Shown here: one piece after another, positions 54,846-64,000 of the stretch
Position numbering within the stretch: position 1 is the stretch's first letter
Layout of the letters: each line of letters opens with the position of its first letter
Made by a program: the position numbers and the translations under genes
Notes under the pieces: generated by a model
Told to the model about the DNA's origin: nothing
Databases searched by the model: none
Seen by the model: only the letters and a program-made list of their open reading frames with translations
NCBI GenBank assembly: GCA_963575745.1
Contig: CAUYUJ010019615.1
Span: forward strand, 1,184,075 to 1,248,074
Length of the DNA: 64,000 nt
Source of the DNA: Prorocentrum cordatum
Lineage: Eukaryota; Sar; Dinophyceae; Prorocentrales; Prorocentraceae
Direction of reading: 5' to 3'

Positions 54846-55555
54846 AGAGCCAGGAAGCGGAGGCGCGGGGAACACGGAGGAGGAGCGGGAGAGTGCGATG
54901 GAAAATGGAAAGGGGATGGGATTGAGAAGGGGGAGGGCGAACGCGGAGGGTGGAAGGATAATTCATATCTCTAGCCTTTTGAAGCATCAAGGCTGGTGTG
55001 TTGCCTTAATTTCTCCATCCAGGGGCAGCTCCGGGGCGCCCCAGGACCACGAGGCAGCGGGGAATCTGTCGAGAACGCGAGGCCAGCGAAGGAAGAGAAG
55101 TCAAAGTCGAAGAGCTGGCAATGCTGAGCAGCAGGAGGAGGAGGAGGAGCTGGTGAGGAGGGAACCATTATCTAACAGCGCCGTGTCCAGCAGGCGGGGC
55201 TGGTCCGCAGTTGCCCCACCTGGCGCTGCTCCAGGCTTGCAAGACGCCAGAGGTCCTCTCAACGATCCCTTCGGAGGGGCCCTGAAGCAGCCAGAGCGGC
55301 TCGGCGCGCGCAGACGTTCGTGCACATGCAGCTGGGCGCGGGCCGAGGTGTCGGCCCACTTCGGACACCCTGGGGATGATGTGGCCGGCGTTTGGGGGGG
55401 CAACGCGCTGGCTCTGGCCGCGTCCGCGGCCCCAGGGGGCCGCAGGGGGTGTATGCAGGCCGCATGGCACACGCCGTCCCTCAAGCCGGCCCGGTGGCGT
55501 CGAAGCCCCAGGTCACGCGCGCATCTGCAGCCTTTTGTCCAAGCCGCTGACCCCC
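54846..55555. other. No gene recognised
   Basis: Purine-rich to 54960, then unique GC-rich DNA. CAGGAGGAGGAGGAGG at 55131. Open frames overlap in several phases. Confidence 0.45.
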
Positions 55556-55556
55556 C

Positions 55557-55795
55557 CCGCAGGGTCCATTTCGATCAAATCGATCCGATCCGATGTCGAA
55601 TTCACCCGGTTCGATCCGATTCGATTTCGACCAGTTTGCGACCCGATGCGTCCCGATGCTTGCACGGCGTAGTTGTGTATCCGGGTCTGCCGACTCGATT
55701 CGATTTCGATCCCGAGCCGATTCGGCCCGGCTCGATGTTCGTTCCGATCTGATCCGATATCGCGGTTCGGTTTCCCGATCTCATCTTGCCCCCGA
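55557..55795 (+). repeat. Dispersed repeat, CGATCCGAT-rich, copy 1
   Basis: CCGCAGGGTCCAT, then many GATCCGAT/GATTCGATTTCGA words, then TCGTTCCGATCTGATCC. It aligns in the same order with 61086-61310. It directly precedes the retinol-reductase gene and probably includes its 5' UTR or promoter. Confidence 0.7.
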
Positions 55796-55838
55796 TTTCC
55801 ACAGTCTGCAGGACCCCGCCAGACGCGCGGCGCGCCCC

Positions 55839-58646
55839 ATGGCGCTCTCAGTCCTCGACGATCGCTCGGCCCGGACGAAGGTTGCGGCCTGCGTGGCCGC
55901 CTCTGGTGTGGCGCTGGCGACGGGCAGCTGGCTCCGCCGCCTGCGATGGAGCGCCAAGCAGCAGGAGCTCAACGCCCAAGCGCCAGCTCTCCCGGCCGAT
56001 GCCGACCTGCTCCGCGTCGGCTTCTCGGCCAAGAAGTTGCCGAAGCACATCGACCACGTGATCATCGGCAGCGGCCTCTCGGGGCTCTACACGGCGGCCC
56101 TCCTGTCCAAGCTCGGCCGCAGCGTGGTTGTTCTCGAGCAGCACTACGTTGCCGGTGGCTGCACGCACACCTTCAAGGACAAGGGCTTCGAGTTCGACAC
56201 TGGGGTACACTACGTCGGCTCCGCGACCCAGCTGTGCGCCTTCATGGACTTCGGCGCGGGCCGCCGTGGCGCCTTCAGGTTGCAGCGCCAGGGGGAGGAC
56301 GACGGCTCCGAGGTCTACAACGAGTTCCACGCGGGAGGCAGGTGTGTGCACCGCTACCGCCCCGGCAGCCGCACCTTCGTGGAGGACCTCGCCGCCAAGT
56401 ACCCCGGCGACGAGCGGGCCCTCCGGAGGTTCTTCCGGGCGCTGCGGGCCTCCGGCAGCGGGCTGGGCCTGGCCGCCGCCAGGCACTTCCTGCCCGCCTG
56501 GCTGTGGAGGCTGCTGCTGAGGCTCCCCGGGCCCGTCCGGCTGGTGGCCTCCCGCTACGTCCAGCGGAGCTTCGCCCAGGCCGTCACCGATTGTGGCATC
56601 CAGGACGGCATGCTGCGGGCCACGCTAAGCGCCGAGTTCGGCGACCACGGCATGGTCCCCGAGGAGGCACCCTTTTGCCTGCAGGCCGGCGTACTCGCGC
56701 ACTACATGTCGGAGGGCGGTTTCTACCCCCTCGGCGGCAGCGACGCCTTCGCCCAGGTGCTCGTGGACGCAATCTTCAAGAACGGCGGCAGGGTGTTCGT
56801 CCGAGCTCCCGTTGCCAAGATCGTCGTGGAGGGTGGCCGCGCGGTCGGTGTCGACATGGCCGGCGGCAAGGGCGTGATCCGCGCCGCGAGGTCGGTGATC
56901 TCGAGCGCGGGCGCGGAGGCCACCTACCGCAAGCTGCTGGACGACGTAACGGTGGCCGAAGAAGAAAATATGCCTAAACCCAAACATTTGGAGCTCCACG
57001 CGGATTTCTTGGATCTGCGCTGGGACCCCCTGGCGGCGCCTCCCGCGCCGCCCCTGGCGCGCCCCGCGCGCCAGGGGAGGGGGTCCTGCGCAGCGCCGAG
57101 AAATCCGCGCGGAGCTCCGAGTGTTTCTGTTTGCGCAACTTCACGCGTCACCACTTCCAGGAGCCCGGAGGGCACGCAGGAAGCCACAGGGGACACGCGG
57201 GAAGCCCCAGGGTATTTCGGAATTTGGGGTTTGGGCCCTTGGGAGATTTTTCAGGAGTGAGGATTGAGGCTTAGAGCATTAAGGCAAACGACCTGAGGAC
57301 ATGCCCACTCCGTGCCCAGAGGCTCGGTAGCGGATGCTGGTTTCCCCTGGCCCAGGTGGAGAAGGTGGGCGGGGTGCCGCAGAGCCTCTTGGAGACTGAA
57401 CAGGGCAGGGCGATCTCCCACCACGTGTACGGCTTCGTCGGCTTCGATGGCACGACCGAGGAGCTCGGGCTGCCGACCTACAACATCTGGAGCCTGCCCA
57501 CAGGTCAGAAGGTGAAAAGATACCGATACCGCTGCCTCTCCCTCGTCGCCGCGGCTGCACTCGCCTGGAAAATCTGGTCAGAACGCACACCTGGAGATGA
57601 CAAGGGGGGTAGCGGCATCGGCACTTCTATGCGTCCTCGACAGGTCCAGGCGTTTCGGACCCGAGAGACATTTCGGCCAGTTGGAACCAGCTCTTCGGCT
57701 CAGCGCGCGGCGAGTTGCCCTTCTTTCTGGCCAGCGATGAGGCCGCGAAGAGGGCGCAGGTGCCGTGCTTCATGTCCTTCCCGTCCGCGAAGGACACCAC
57801 ATACAAGGAGCGCAACCCTGGCAAGTCCGTCGCCGTGCTCCTCACGGAGAGCAATGCTGACTTCTTCGGCGAGGTAGGACCGCACAACAAGCGCGGCGAA
57901 GAGTACGCCACCATCAAGAGGCGGTACCCTGGAATCCGAGGTCACGAAAAAGTTGAAACATCGTAACTAACCAGACTTGACCTGAGCCCTGGTCCCCGTC
58001 TTTCTGCTCCATCGTTCGAGCCTGATCAACCCGTGAGGGCCCCCGAGGCCGAAACAAGGCACACTCGCCCGTTTGTAGTAAAAGTGCGATGCCAAGATCT
58101 CAAGGTACGAGCATGTCTTCCTCAATTCTTTGTACCACTACTTCCCGCAGCTCAAGGGGAAGGCGACCTACGTGGATGTCGGCACACCCTTCTCAAACGA
58201 GCTCTACCTCGAGCGAAAGAGCTCCTACGGCCTGAGCCACACCTCTGAGCGCCTCCTCGACCCCACCCTGCGCATCTCGGTCGCGGGGGTGAGCGGTCTT
58301 TTCCTCACGGGCCAGGACGTCCTCTGTGACGGGGTCTTCCCTCAGGTTCTGGAAATGAGAGAACTGCACAAACAGAAACTTTCGAAGTTTCGTGTGGACT
58401 TCTTGGATCGAGCTTGGCCCACCCCTGGCTGCGCCTCTGGCGCCGATTCAAGAACTGCGCGCGGAGCTCCAAAAGTATGTGTTCATGCCGTTGTTTTGCT
58501 CATCTCAGGTCTTGACGGCGTGGATGACTGTTGCTAAGGTCGTGGGCGTCACGTCTCCCGATTTTTGGTTGCTGTTCTGCGGCTTCGTCGCATCCGTCGG
58601 GCGGCGGTGTCTTTTCGACAGGACCTACCAGTCCAAGAACCCGTGA
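55839..58646 (+). CDS. All-trans-retinol 13,14-reductase / carotenoid-isomerase-like flavoprotein (5 exons)
   Basis: Predicted exons are 55839-56951, 57356-57503, 57644-57923, 58105-58345 and 58509-58646, giving 639 residues (vertebrate RetSat is ~610). Residues ~16-30 are hydrophobic, a probable membrane anchor. The FAD-binding fold is IIGSGLSGLYTAALL (GxGxxG at 77-82) with acidic E100 in VVVLEQH, followed by AGGCTHTF and FDTGVHYVG (119-127). GGFYPLGGS (293-301) is the substrate-side motif of the phytoene-desaturase/RetSat family. Exon 5 encodes a hydrophobic C-terminus (VVGVTSPDFWLLFCGFVASV). Likely role: FAD-dependent saturation or isomerisation of a polyene (retinoid or carotenoid) on an internal membrane; the substrate cannot be fixed from sequence. 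The start is the first ATG giving a typical N-terminus. Phases agree at every join (0,1,2,0). A prolycopene isomerase is the main alternative. Confidence 0.88.
56952..57355 (+). other. Retinol-reductase intron 1 carrying introner-like family 1, copy 3
   Basis: 404 bp, GT-AG, phase 0, with GGTGG at both edges (ACG|GTGGCC and CAG|GTGGAG). A donor six bases upstream (GAC|GTAACG) would also keep phase. The family 1 element at about 56985-57130 has arms GGAGCTCCACGCGGATTTCT and AGAAATCCGCGCGGAGCTCC, almost perfect complements, around a palindromic GC core. The other ~240 bp are unrelated, so the intron has grown or fused with older sequence. Confidence 0.8.
57504..57643 (+). other. Retinol-reductase intron 2
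   Basis: 140 bp, GT-AG, phase 1. CAGGTC occurs at both edges (57501-57506; 57641-57646), a duplication like those at the other introns. No family 1 or family 2 arms are visible inside. Confidence 0.85.
57924..58104 (+). other. Retinol-reductase intron 3
   Basis: 181 bp, GT-AG, phase 2. GGTAC is present at both edges (57923-57927; 58104-58108). The interior begins CTGGAATCCGAGGTCACGAA; no long inverted repeat recognised. Confidence 0.85.
58346..58508 (+). mobile_element. Retinol-reductase intron 4: introner-like family 1, copy 4
   Basis: 163 bp, GT-AG, phase 0, with TCAGGT at both edges (58342-58347; 58505-58510). The family 1 element fills most of it (58371-58486): left arm GAAACTTTCGAAG...GACTTCTTGGATCG, right arm CCGATTCAAGAACTGCGCGC then GGAGCTCCAAAAG. 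A pyrimidine-rich TTGTTTTGCTCATCTCAG gives a classical acceptor. This is the cleanest case of an element acting as a whole intron. Confidence 0.9.
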
Positions 58647-58989
58647 GCACGTTTGTTAGATGCTCATTTGGGGGACCTTCTTGGGACCCAACTAGCGGAT
58701 CAGTTGGACTCAAGTTCGATTCTGGTTCGACTCCAGCTTGACTCCAAATCACTCAGCTTCGACTCGAGACGACGGGCGTTCGACGCAGCATCGACGCATG
58801 AGTGGAGCGAGTGGCTCCAGGAATGTCCCAGAAGGAGCACCTGAACTTGCCATGCGCGGTCTACAGACCCCAAGCCGCCCCGTGGCGGACACCTTCGCGC
58901 CTCGGTCCACTTACGCATGCCACCGCCGGCGTCCGTCGCTGCCTCGGTGCTCGAGGGAAGTCTGCGAGGCCTCGTGGCCCCAACGCTGC

Positions 58990-59494
58990 GCGGAGCGACG
59001 CGTGGCCGAGGCTCCAGTCAGCCTGGGGGCAGCGCGGTGACGTCAGCCTCGGCCGCTCGCCGTGCCAACCCGCAGCCTCCTGCCGCTTGTACAGGGCACG
59101 ACACCTGTGCCACGCACCTGCCTGCGCTCGCTCGGCGAGGGCCGAGGGCGAGCCGAACGGCCAGCGACAGCACCTCGCCCTCCTCACTTCTTCAGCCAAG
59201 TTCGGGGAGACGTACGAGCTGATGAGGAAAGGGCACCGGTACCTCTACCCTTCCATGGTTCTCGGCGCCCGGGCTGGATTCACCTGGAAATCATGTTCAC
59301 AGCGCACCCTGGGAGGGGTCTGGGGATTAGCGGTATCGGTAAACTTTTGCTTCCCCAGTGAGGCTAGAGTTTGCCCGAGCTCGAGCCTGCCGCCACCTTG
59401 TTGTGGGCGGTCCCGGCCTGAGTTCTGGCGGTCCAGTCTTCACGTGGGATGCTTGCAGCTGGAGCTCGCCCCGAATTGCAGACTAGGGACTAGG
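58990..59494. repeat. Segmental duplication, long copy
   Basis: CGAGGCTCCAGTCAGCCTGG through GCCGAGGGCGAGCC (to ~59154) and TGCCGCCACCTTGTTGTGGG through CCGAATTGCAGACTAGG (59388-59490) match 59987-60247. The ~230 bp between the two matching parts are absent from the other copy. That extra piece has an exon-like frame (FGETYELMRKGHRYLYPSMV, LGARAGFTWK) after TTCTTCAG, which resembles an acceptor. Confidence 0.8.
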
Positions 59495-59734
59495 TCCCGC
59501 CATTCTTCTCCCAGCCCCGTCAGGAAAGCCCGAGTCCCGCAGCTTCAAGATTTACGTCTCCCCGACAAGTCCCGACCCTCATGCCCCAGCTTCTTGGCAA
59601 ATGCAAGGGAACAGCGCGGGGGCAGACCGGAGCATACAGCATTCGTTGTTCCAAACCCGTTCCAAATCGTTACGCGCGTAGGCGGGCGGCGGGATCGGAG
59701 TGGCGAATCCCACCTCTCGTAGAAGGACCAGCTG

Positions 59735-59865
59735 CATAAGCATAAACTGTTGGGTGTCCGCACGGATTTTGTTGGATCGACGCTGGACCCCCCCCCCGTC
59801 AGGGAGGGGGGCCAGCGCAGATCCAAGCAATCCGCGCGGAGCGCCAAAAGTTTATGGTTATGACG
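59735..59865 (+). mobile_element. Introner-like element, family 1, copy 5
   Basis: Left arm GCATAAGCATAAACTGTTGG ... CGGATTTTGTTGGATCGACG, right arm GATCCAAGCAATCCGCGCGG ... CCAAAAGTTTATGGTTATGA. It is followed by TTCTTCTTCTTCTTCTAAT and GTTGTTGTCAG, an intron-like 3' end, so it may lie in an intron of a gene not recognised here. Confidence 0.8.
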
Positions 59866-59984
59866 GTTCTTCTTCTTCTTCTAATCCGGTCGTTGTTGTC
59901 AGTCCCAGGGCCTGGCGAGTGCGCCCAGAGGCCGAGAGTCTGCAAGACCGTCCACCGTGAGTCGTGCACGAGAGGACGTCCGGG

Positions 59985-60250
59985 GGACGAACGCGTGGCC
60001 GAGGCTCCAGTCAGCCTGGGGGCAGCGCGATGACGTCAGCCTTGGCCGCTCGCCGTGCCAACCCGCAGCCTCCTGCCGCTTGTACAGGGCACGACACCTG
60101 TGCCACGCACCTGCCTGCGCTCGCTCGGCGAGGGCCGAGGGCGAGCCTGCCGCCACCTTGTTGTGGGCGGTCCCGGCCTGAGTTCTGGCGGTCCTGTCTT
60201 CACGGGGGATGCTTGCAGCCGGAGCTCGCCCCGAATTGCAGACTAGGTCC
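59985..60250. repeat. Segmental duplication, short copy
   Basis: Nearly identical to 58996-59154 joined directly to 59388-59494; also ACTAGG is single here but duplicated (ACTAGGGACTAGG) in the long copy. Confidence 0.85.
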
Positions 60251-60269
60251 CGCCATTCTTCTCCCGGCC

Positions 60270-60360
60270 CCATTCGCCCTCCAGCCTTCTGAGAAGCCAT
60301 CCGTGGCTCCGGAGAGGGCCGGCCAGTCTTTTTCAGAAGGCGCGAGGGCTCTGAGAGGCC
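60270..60360. repeat. AGAAGGC/GCCTTCT palindromic words
   Basis: CAGCCTTCTGAGAAGCC and TTTCAGAAGGCGCG; related to 48661-48836. Confidence 0.55.
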
Positions 60361-60650
60361 CCGCCGCCGTCCGAGCAGGCCTGCTGCGGGCTCGCCGCCG
60401 AACGCGGGAGGGCACCGCTCCGCGAAGGCCCACCGGATGGCGGGCCGCATCACAGAAGCTCGAGCATCGAGCTGTGCGCCCGCCTCGGCCGGAGCAAAAG
60501 GCAGGAGCAGCGAGCGCGACGCGCCCAGAGGCAACGGCCGGCGCCCTCCTGGGGACGGTGCTCGCAGTCGTCGTTTGCCAGCAGCTCCCTGGCATCCCCT
60601 CGTGGAGCGGCGGAGGATTCCTGCTCAGGTTCGGCCTCTGGTTCCCTCTC

Positions 60651-60761
60651 CAGGGCTGGACCTAAACGGTGTTTTTGGCGATTTCGTGGGCCGTGTTCGT
60701 TTCGACTTCGGGTAAACGAAAACAAAACGAAAACGAGAAACATGGTTTAGGTCCAGCCCTG
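60651..60761. mobile_element. 111-bp MITE-like fold-back
   Basis: 17-bp perfect terminal inverted repeats, CAGGGCTGGACCTAAAC at 60651-60667 and its complement at 60745-60761. The loop is rich in TTTCG on the left and CGAAAA on the right, so the pairing partly continues inward. A diverged relative of the interior (GTTTTGGC..CTTCGTGGGCCG) occurs near 61360. Confidence 0.75.
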
Positions 60762-60924
60762 TCCCTCGCCGCGCTCCCTGGGGCCGCGAGAGAGCGGCTC
60801 GGAAGGGAAACGACGCTCCCGGGGAAGGAGTACAGTCACGACGTCGGGTGTCTGGGATGCTCGGGTAGTGCCTGCCGTGCGCCCAGGATCATGCCGCCTT
60901 CCCTCACCCTGCGCTCCCTAGCCT

Positions 60925-61080
60925 AGCCTTGAGTTAGGCATTTCCCTCTACAGGACGAAAATTCAAAAGTAGTTCAAACAGTCTGGAGACGATATTTTGA
61001 CTATTCTTGACCATTTGGGGGGGCATGTTTTGATTGTGTTATCTTTCGTCCTGTAGGAAGACATGCCCGACCTAACCCTG
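60925..61080 (+). mobile_element. Introner-like element, family 2, copy C
   Basis: TTAGGCATTTCCCTCTACAG + GACGAAAA on the left, TTTCGTCCTGTAGGAAGACA + TGCCCGACCTAA on the right; core AACAGTCTGGAGACGATATT. Same layout as copies A and B. A CGCAG follows at 61088, but no host exon is recognised. Confidence 0.8.
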
Positions 61081-61085
61081 GCCAT

Positions 61086-61310
61086 CCGCAGGGTCCATGT
61101 CGGTCCGACCGATCCGATTCGATGTCAATTTCAGCTGGCCCGCTCAAATTCGATTCCGTCTTGTTGTCGGTCCGACGCGGCCCGAAGATTGCGCGGCGCT
61201 GCTCTGCCTCCTGGTGCGGCCGATCCGATTCGATTCTGACCCCGCGCCGTGGTCCGACACCACTCTCGTTCCGATCCGCTCCAGTGTTCCGCTTCGGTGC
61301 CGACGGATCC
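61086..61310 (+). repeat. Dispersed repeat, CGATCCGAT-rich, copy 2
   Basis: CCGCAGGGTCCATGTCGGTC, GATCCGATTCGATGTCAATT, CTCGTTCCGATCCGCTCC: same order of words as 55557-55795. Confidence 0.7.
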
Positions 61311-61604
61311 CTGATCGTTTGGCCCGTGCGCGGGCCCGAGTGCCCCGCGGGGCTCGACCGAACGCTGTTTTGGCAGCTTCGTGGGCCGTTGTCGTTCTGA
61401 TGCTGCTTTGCCGCAGAGGCGGAACGAACACGAAGCGAGGGCTAGCAAATACAGAGCTAGGACGGAAAAGACCGTTTGGGTGGAGCCCCGGGGCTCCGCG
61501 TCCACAGCTCGCCGGGCCTCCCCGCGGGCGCTGCCCGCCTCCCCCCCCCTCGCCGCGGCCGAGAGGGGGGGGCGGGCGCCGCGCCCATCTGGCGCATCGC
61601 GCCT

Positions 61605-62150
<546 letters not shown>

Positions 62151-62154
62151 TCTC

Positions 62155-62336
62155 TTCCGCCTCCTCCTCCTCCGCCTCCTCCTCCTCCGCCTCCTCCTCC
62201 TCCGCCTCCTCGTCAAACCGCCTCCTCATCATGCCACCTCCTCCTCCTCCTCCTCCTCCTCCTCCTCCTCCTCCTCCTCCTCCTCCTCCTCCTCCTCCTC
62301 CTCCTCCTCCTCCTCCTCCTCCTCCTCCTCTTCGTA
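62155..62336. repeat. (TCC)n microsatellite
   Basis: CCGCCTCCTCCTCCGCCTCC units then ~95 bp of pure CTC repeat. Confidence 0.95.
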
Positions 62337-62458
62337 TCGATGAATGTATTCAGGTTATTTCGTCCCCTTCCCCTTTCCTCCCAGAGCATGTGCGCGCATT
62401 TCCTGTCGTCTGCCGCTGCCACTGACGTTCAAACTCGGGCGAGTCAGGGGCCCACGCG

Positions 62459-63046
62459 GTGCTCACAACCCCAGAATCGGACAGTCTCGCCGAGCTGCGT
62501 CCAGGAGAGAAAGACTGTGGTAGTCACCCCATACTCTGCGCCAGTTGTACCCTCCATATCACCGCCCACAGGCCGGGCCTCGACGCCGACGGTGTGGACG
62601 TGGACTCCATCGCTGTGGGCACGATCGTACGCGCTGTCCATACATTCTTTCTCCGACGTTACCCTGGCATGGCAGTCAGTATCAGAGTACGCATAGTGTA
62701 TATTCTTTCGGTATCCGAGCTGTTCTATCTCATTGGACATCTTACAGTTGCCGACGATATGTACCGACGACGATTCAAACTATGGTGCGGAATGCTGTGG
62801 CAGAGACTCTACGACGATCGGGTGTATACATTAGCGATGCAGCCAGCGTATCTTCTCAGAACGCCGTCCTCGGAGCCAGAGGATTGCCTGGATCCAGATG
62901 ATCTCTCTCCGCCATGCTCTCCAACGTCCTCTTCTGCAGGAAGCTGGTGGTACCAGCTGGTGTGTAGTTGTTCGCCAGATCACCGCAGGAATCCCGACCC
63001 CCCGTTCTCCGACCCATTCTTCGAGATGGAGCGCCAGGACGACTGA
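62459..63046 (+). CDS. Unrecognised open frame (195 aa)
   Basis: Unlike the neighbouring tracts, this is non-repetitive with balanced composition. It includes a hydrophobic segment (VRIVYILSVSELFYLIGHLT) and an acidic, Ser-rich C-terminal part (SSEPEDCLDPDDLSPP). No family is recognised. An overlapping plus frame (62968-63624) is equally open and protein-like, so the true phase is uncertain. It could be the decayed 5' part of the element whose next frame ends the window. Confidence 0.3.
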   Translation: MLTTPESDSLAELRPGEKDCGSHPILCASCTLHITAHRPGLDADGVDVDSIAVGTIVRAVHTFFLRRYPGMAVSIRVRIVYILSVSELFYLIGHLTVADDMYRRRFKLWCGMLWQRLYDDRVYTLAMQPAYLLRTPSSEPEDCLDPDDLSPPCSPTSSSAGSWWYQLVCSCSPDHRRNPDPPFSDPFFEMERQDD

Positions 63047-63553
63047 TTGGGACGCTGCAGCGACGGTACACTATCGGACAGTGTTTTTTCTTTACATGGC
63101 TTCTTCTATGTCTTCCATGTTGTGTGGATGCTGTTTGTGCGAAGGCTGAATTTCACCTGATACGTTTCGAATTCCCTCGTCCAACTCAGACTGCAGCTGG
63201 CGTCGCCGCGGCAGAAGTTTTCATCCAGGGTGTTACCTCATCCCTCTCTCCCAAGCCACCGGTGGTTCTTTCTAAAGCTAGTGTTGCATTCGTTTGGTCT
63301 CTACTTTCGGGTCCGACAGCGTTGTCAACCCATTCAATGTTACTTCATCACTTTGGAGGTTTACTCTTCCGCAGTGGGAGGAAGCCCTTCCTTCGCGGGC
63401 AGCTTTTCTTCTTAGCAGTCTCGAGTACCCTGATCGTGTCAGGTATTTTACGTCTTCATCGTGCACTCCAGCTGGCTCCAGCGCCTTCGTGGGCAGCAGG
63501 TCTACTCCGATTGCTCCCATCAGAGTGGCTCGATCTGCAAGCAGTGAGTTCGA

Positions 63554-64000
63554 ATGGCCGCATTGCCCAACGGGCGCGAGAGGCATCCTTTTCGTTCATC
63601 ACACGTGGCACGTGGCGCAGTTGAGCTTTCATCCTGTGCCGATGTTCTGTTCAATCAGGCTGGCATGTATGTTGGCAAGACAAATCTCAGACGTGCGCGG
63701 ATTTCTGGAGTTGCAGGAAGGCTACCCGAACACCTCAGATGCATTCTCTGTCCATCCCACAGCGACGGCACTCGACCCAGCTATGCTCTCCTCCGCCGAA
63801 GCCACGGTGACCTCGCGTTCTTACCAGTACTGTTTGTGCCGACGGCGACGCTTCCAGCCCTTTCTGCAAACACGCAGACTCTTCTCAGGACGCCAAGCAG
63901 AAAACGGCCAGAGGAGATCATTGATTGCAGAGCTTTCGTCTCCACCGTTTTCCCCGCAAACGCCCACTACGCTGGAGACGTTCGCGGCTATCTCGTGCTC
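63554..64000 (+). CDS. Open frame running off the window, GIY-YIG-like nuclease motif (partial)
   Basis: 149 codons from an ATG, preceded in frame by TGA at 63545-63547 and open to the last base. The start of the product contains SSCADVLFNQAGMYVGKTNL (motif GMYVGKT at residues 37-43) and GRLPEHLRC (55-63), followed by YALLRRSHGDLAFLPVLF. G-M-Y...V-G-K-T followed by R and E-H-L is reminiscent of the GIY-YIG endonuclease fold, found in some retroelements and homing nucleases and common in dinoflagellate genomes. The catalytic Glu cannot be assigned. Retroelement origin is inferred from context; an unrelated gene is possible. Confidence 0.4.
   Translation, partial: MAALPNGRERHPFRSSHVARGAVELSSCADVLFNQAGMYVGKTNLRRARISGVAGRLPEHLRCILCPSHSDGTRPSYALLRRSHGDLAFLPVLFVPTATLPALSANTQTLLRTPSRKRPEEIIDCRAFVSTVFPANAHYAGDVRGYLVL

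Overview
The window looks like nuclear DNA of a GC-rich dinoflagellate. Two near-perfect relics of the dinoflagellate trans-spliced leader (DinoSL, 19/21 matches each) lie at 4788-4808 and 32544-32564. The two convincing genes are broken by short introns flanked by short direct repeats, some with GA or other non-GT donors, and several of these introns are repeated elements with long terminal inverted repeats (introner-like). Genes are sparse in a sea of satellites, purine-tract microsatellites and dead retroelements. The ~60% GC impression would suit a Prorocentrum- or Symbiodinium-like genome, but I cannot name the species.

Layout. 1-4.6 kb: degenerate repeats, one introner copy, no recognised gene. 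4.6-7.4 kb: a 25-bp inverted repeat, a relic DinoSL, then a three-exon gene joining a Ser/Thr protein kinase domain to two KH-like RNA-binding domains. 7.4-22 kb: TG-rich spacer, a higher-order GGCCTCTTGG-type satellite (8.7-11.7 kb), microsatellites, six loci of a composite dispersed repeat, and a 21-bp minisatellite (18.2-19.2 kb). 22-32 kb: inverted repeats, GGA tracts, a GGAAT block, a helicase fragment, a cluster of open frames (27.1-29.3 kb) and a ~0.9 kb fold-back built from 11-bp repeats (29.47-30.39 kb). 32.5-36.7 kb: relic DinoSL and the corpse of a non-LTR retrotransposon (endonuclease, reverse transcriptase and 3' end, all frameshifted) interrupted by a minisatellite. 37.2-38.6 kb: a PIF1-like helicase pseudogene on the minus strand. 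38.6-55.5 kb: mainly repeats, including a 376-bp satellite whose sequence is the reverse complement of the 9-11 kb family. 55.8-58.6 kb: a complete five-exon gene for an all-trans-retinol 13,14-reductase/carotenoid isomerase-like flavoprotein (639 aa predicted). 59-61 kb: segmental duplication and more introner-like elements. 62.4-64 kb: open frames, the last with a GIY-YIG-like motif and running off the window.

How it fits together. The two intact genes are unrelated in function and share no operon logic. What unites the window is genome mechanics: mRNA recycling (relic DinoSL), intron gain by elements with inverted repeats and target duplications, and expansion by satellites and retroelements. 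Exon joins were inferred by hand from reading frame, duplicated junction motifs and family homology; no transcript evidence was available.
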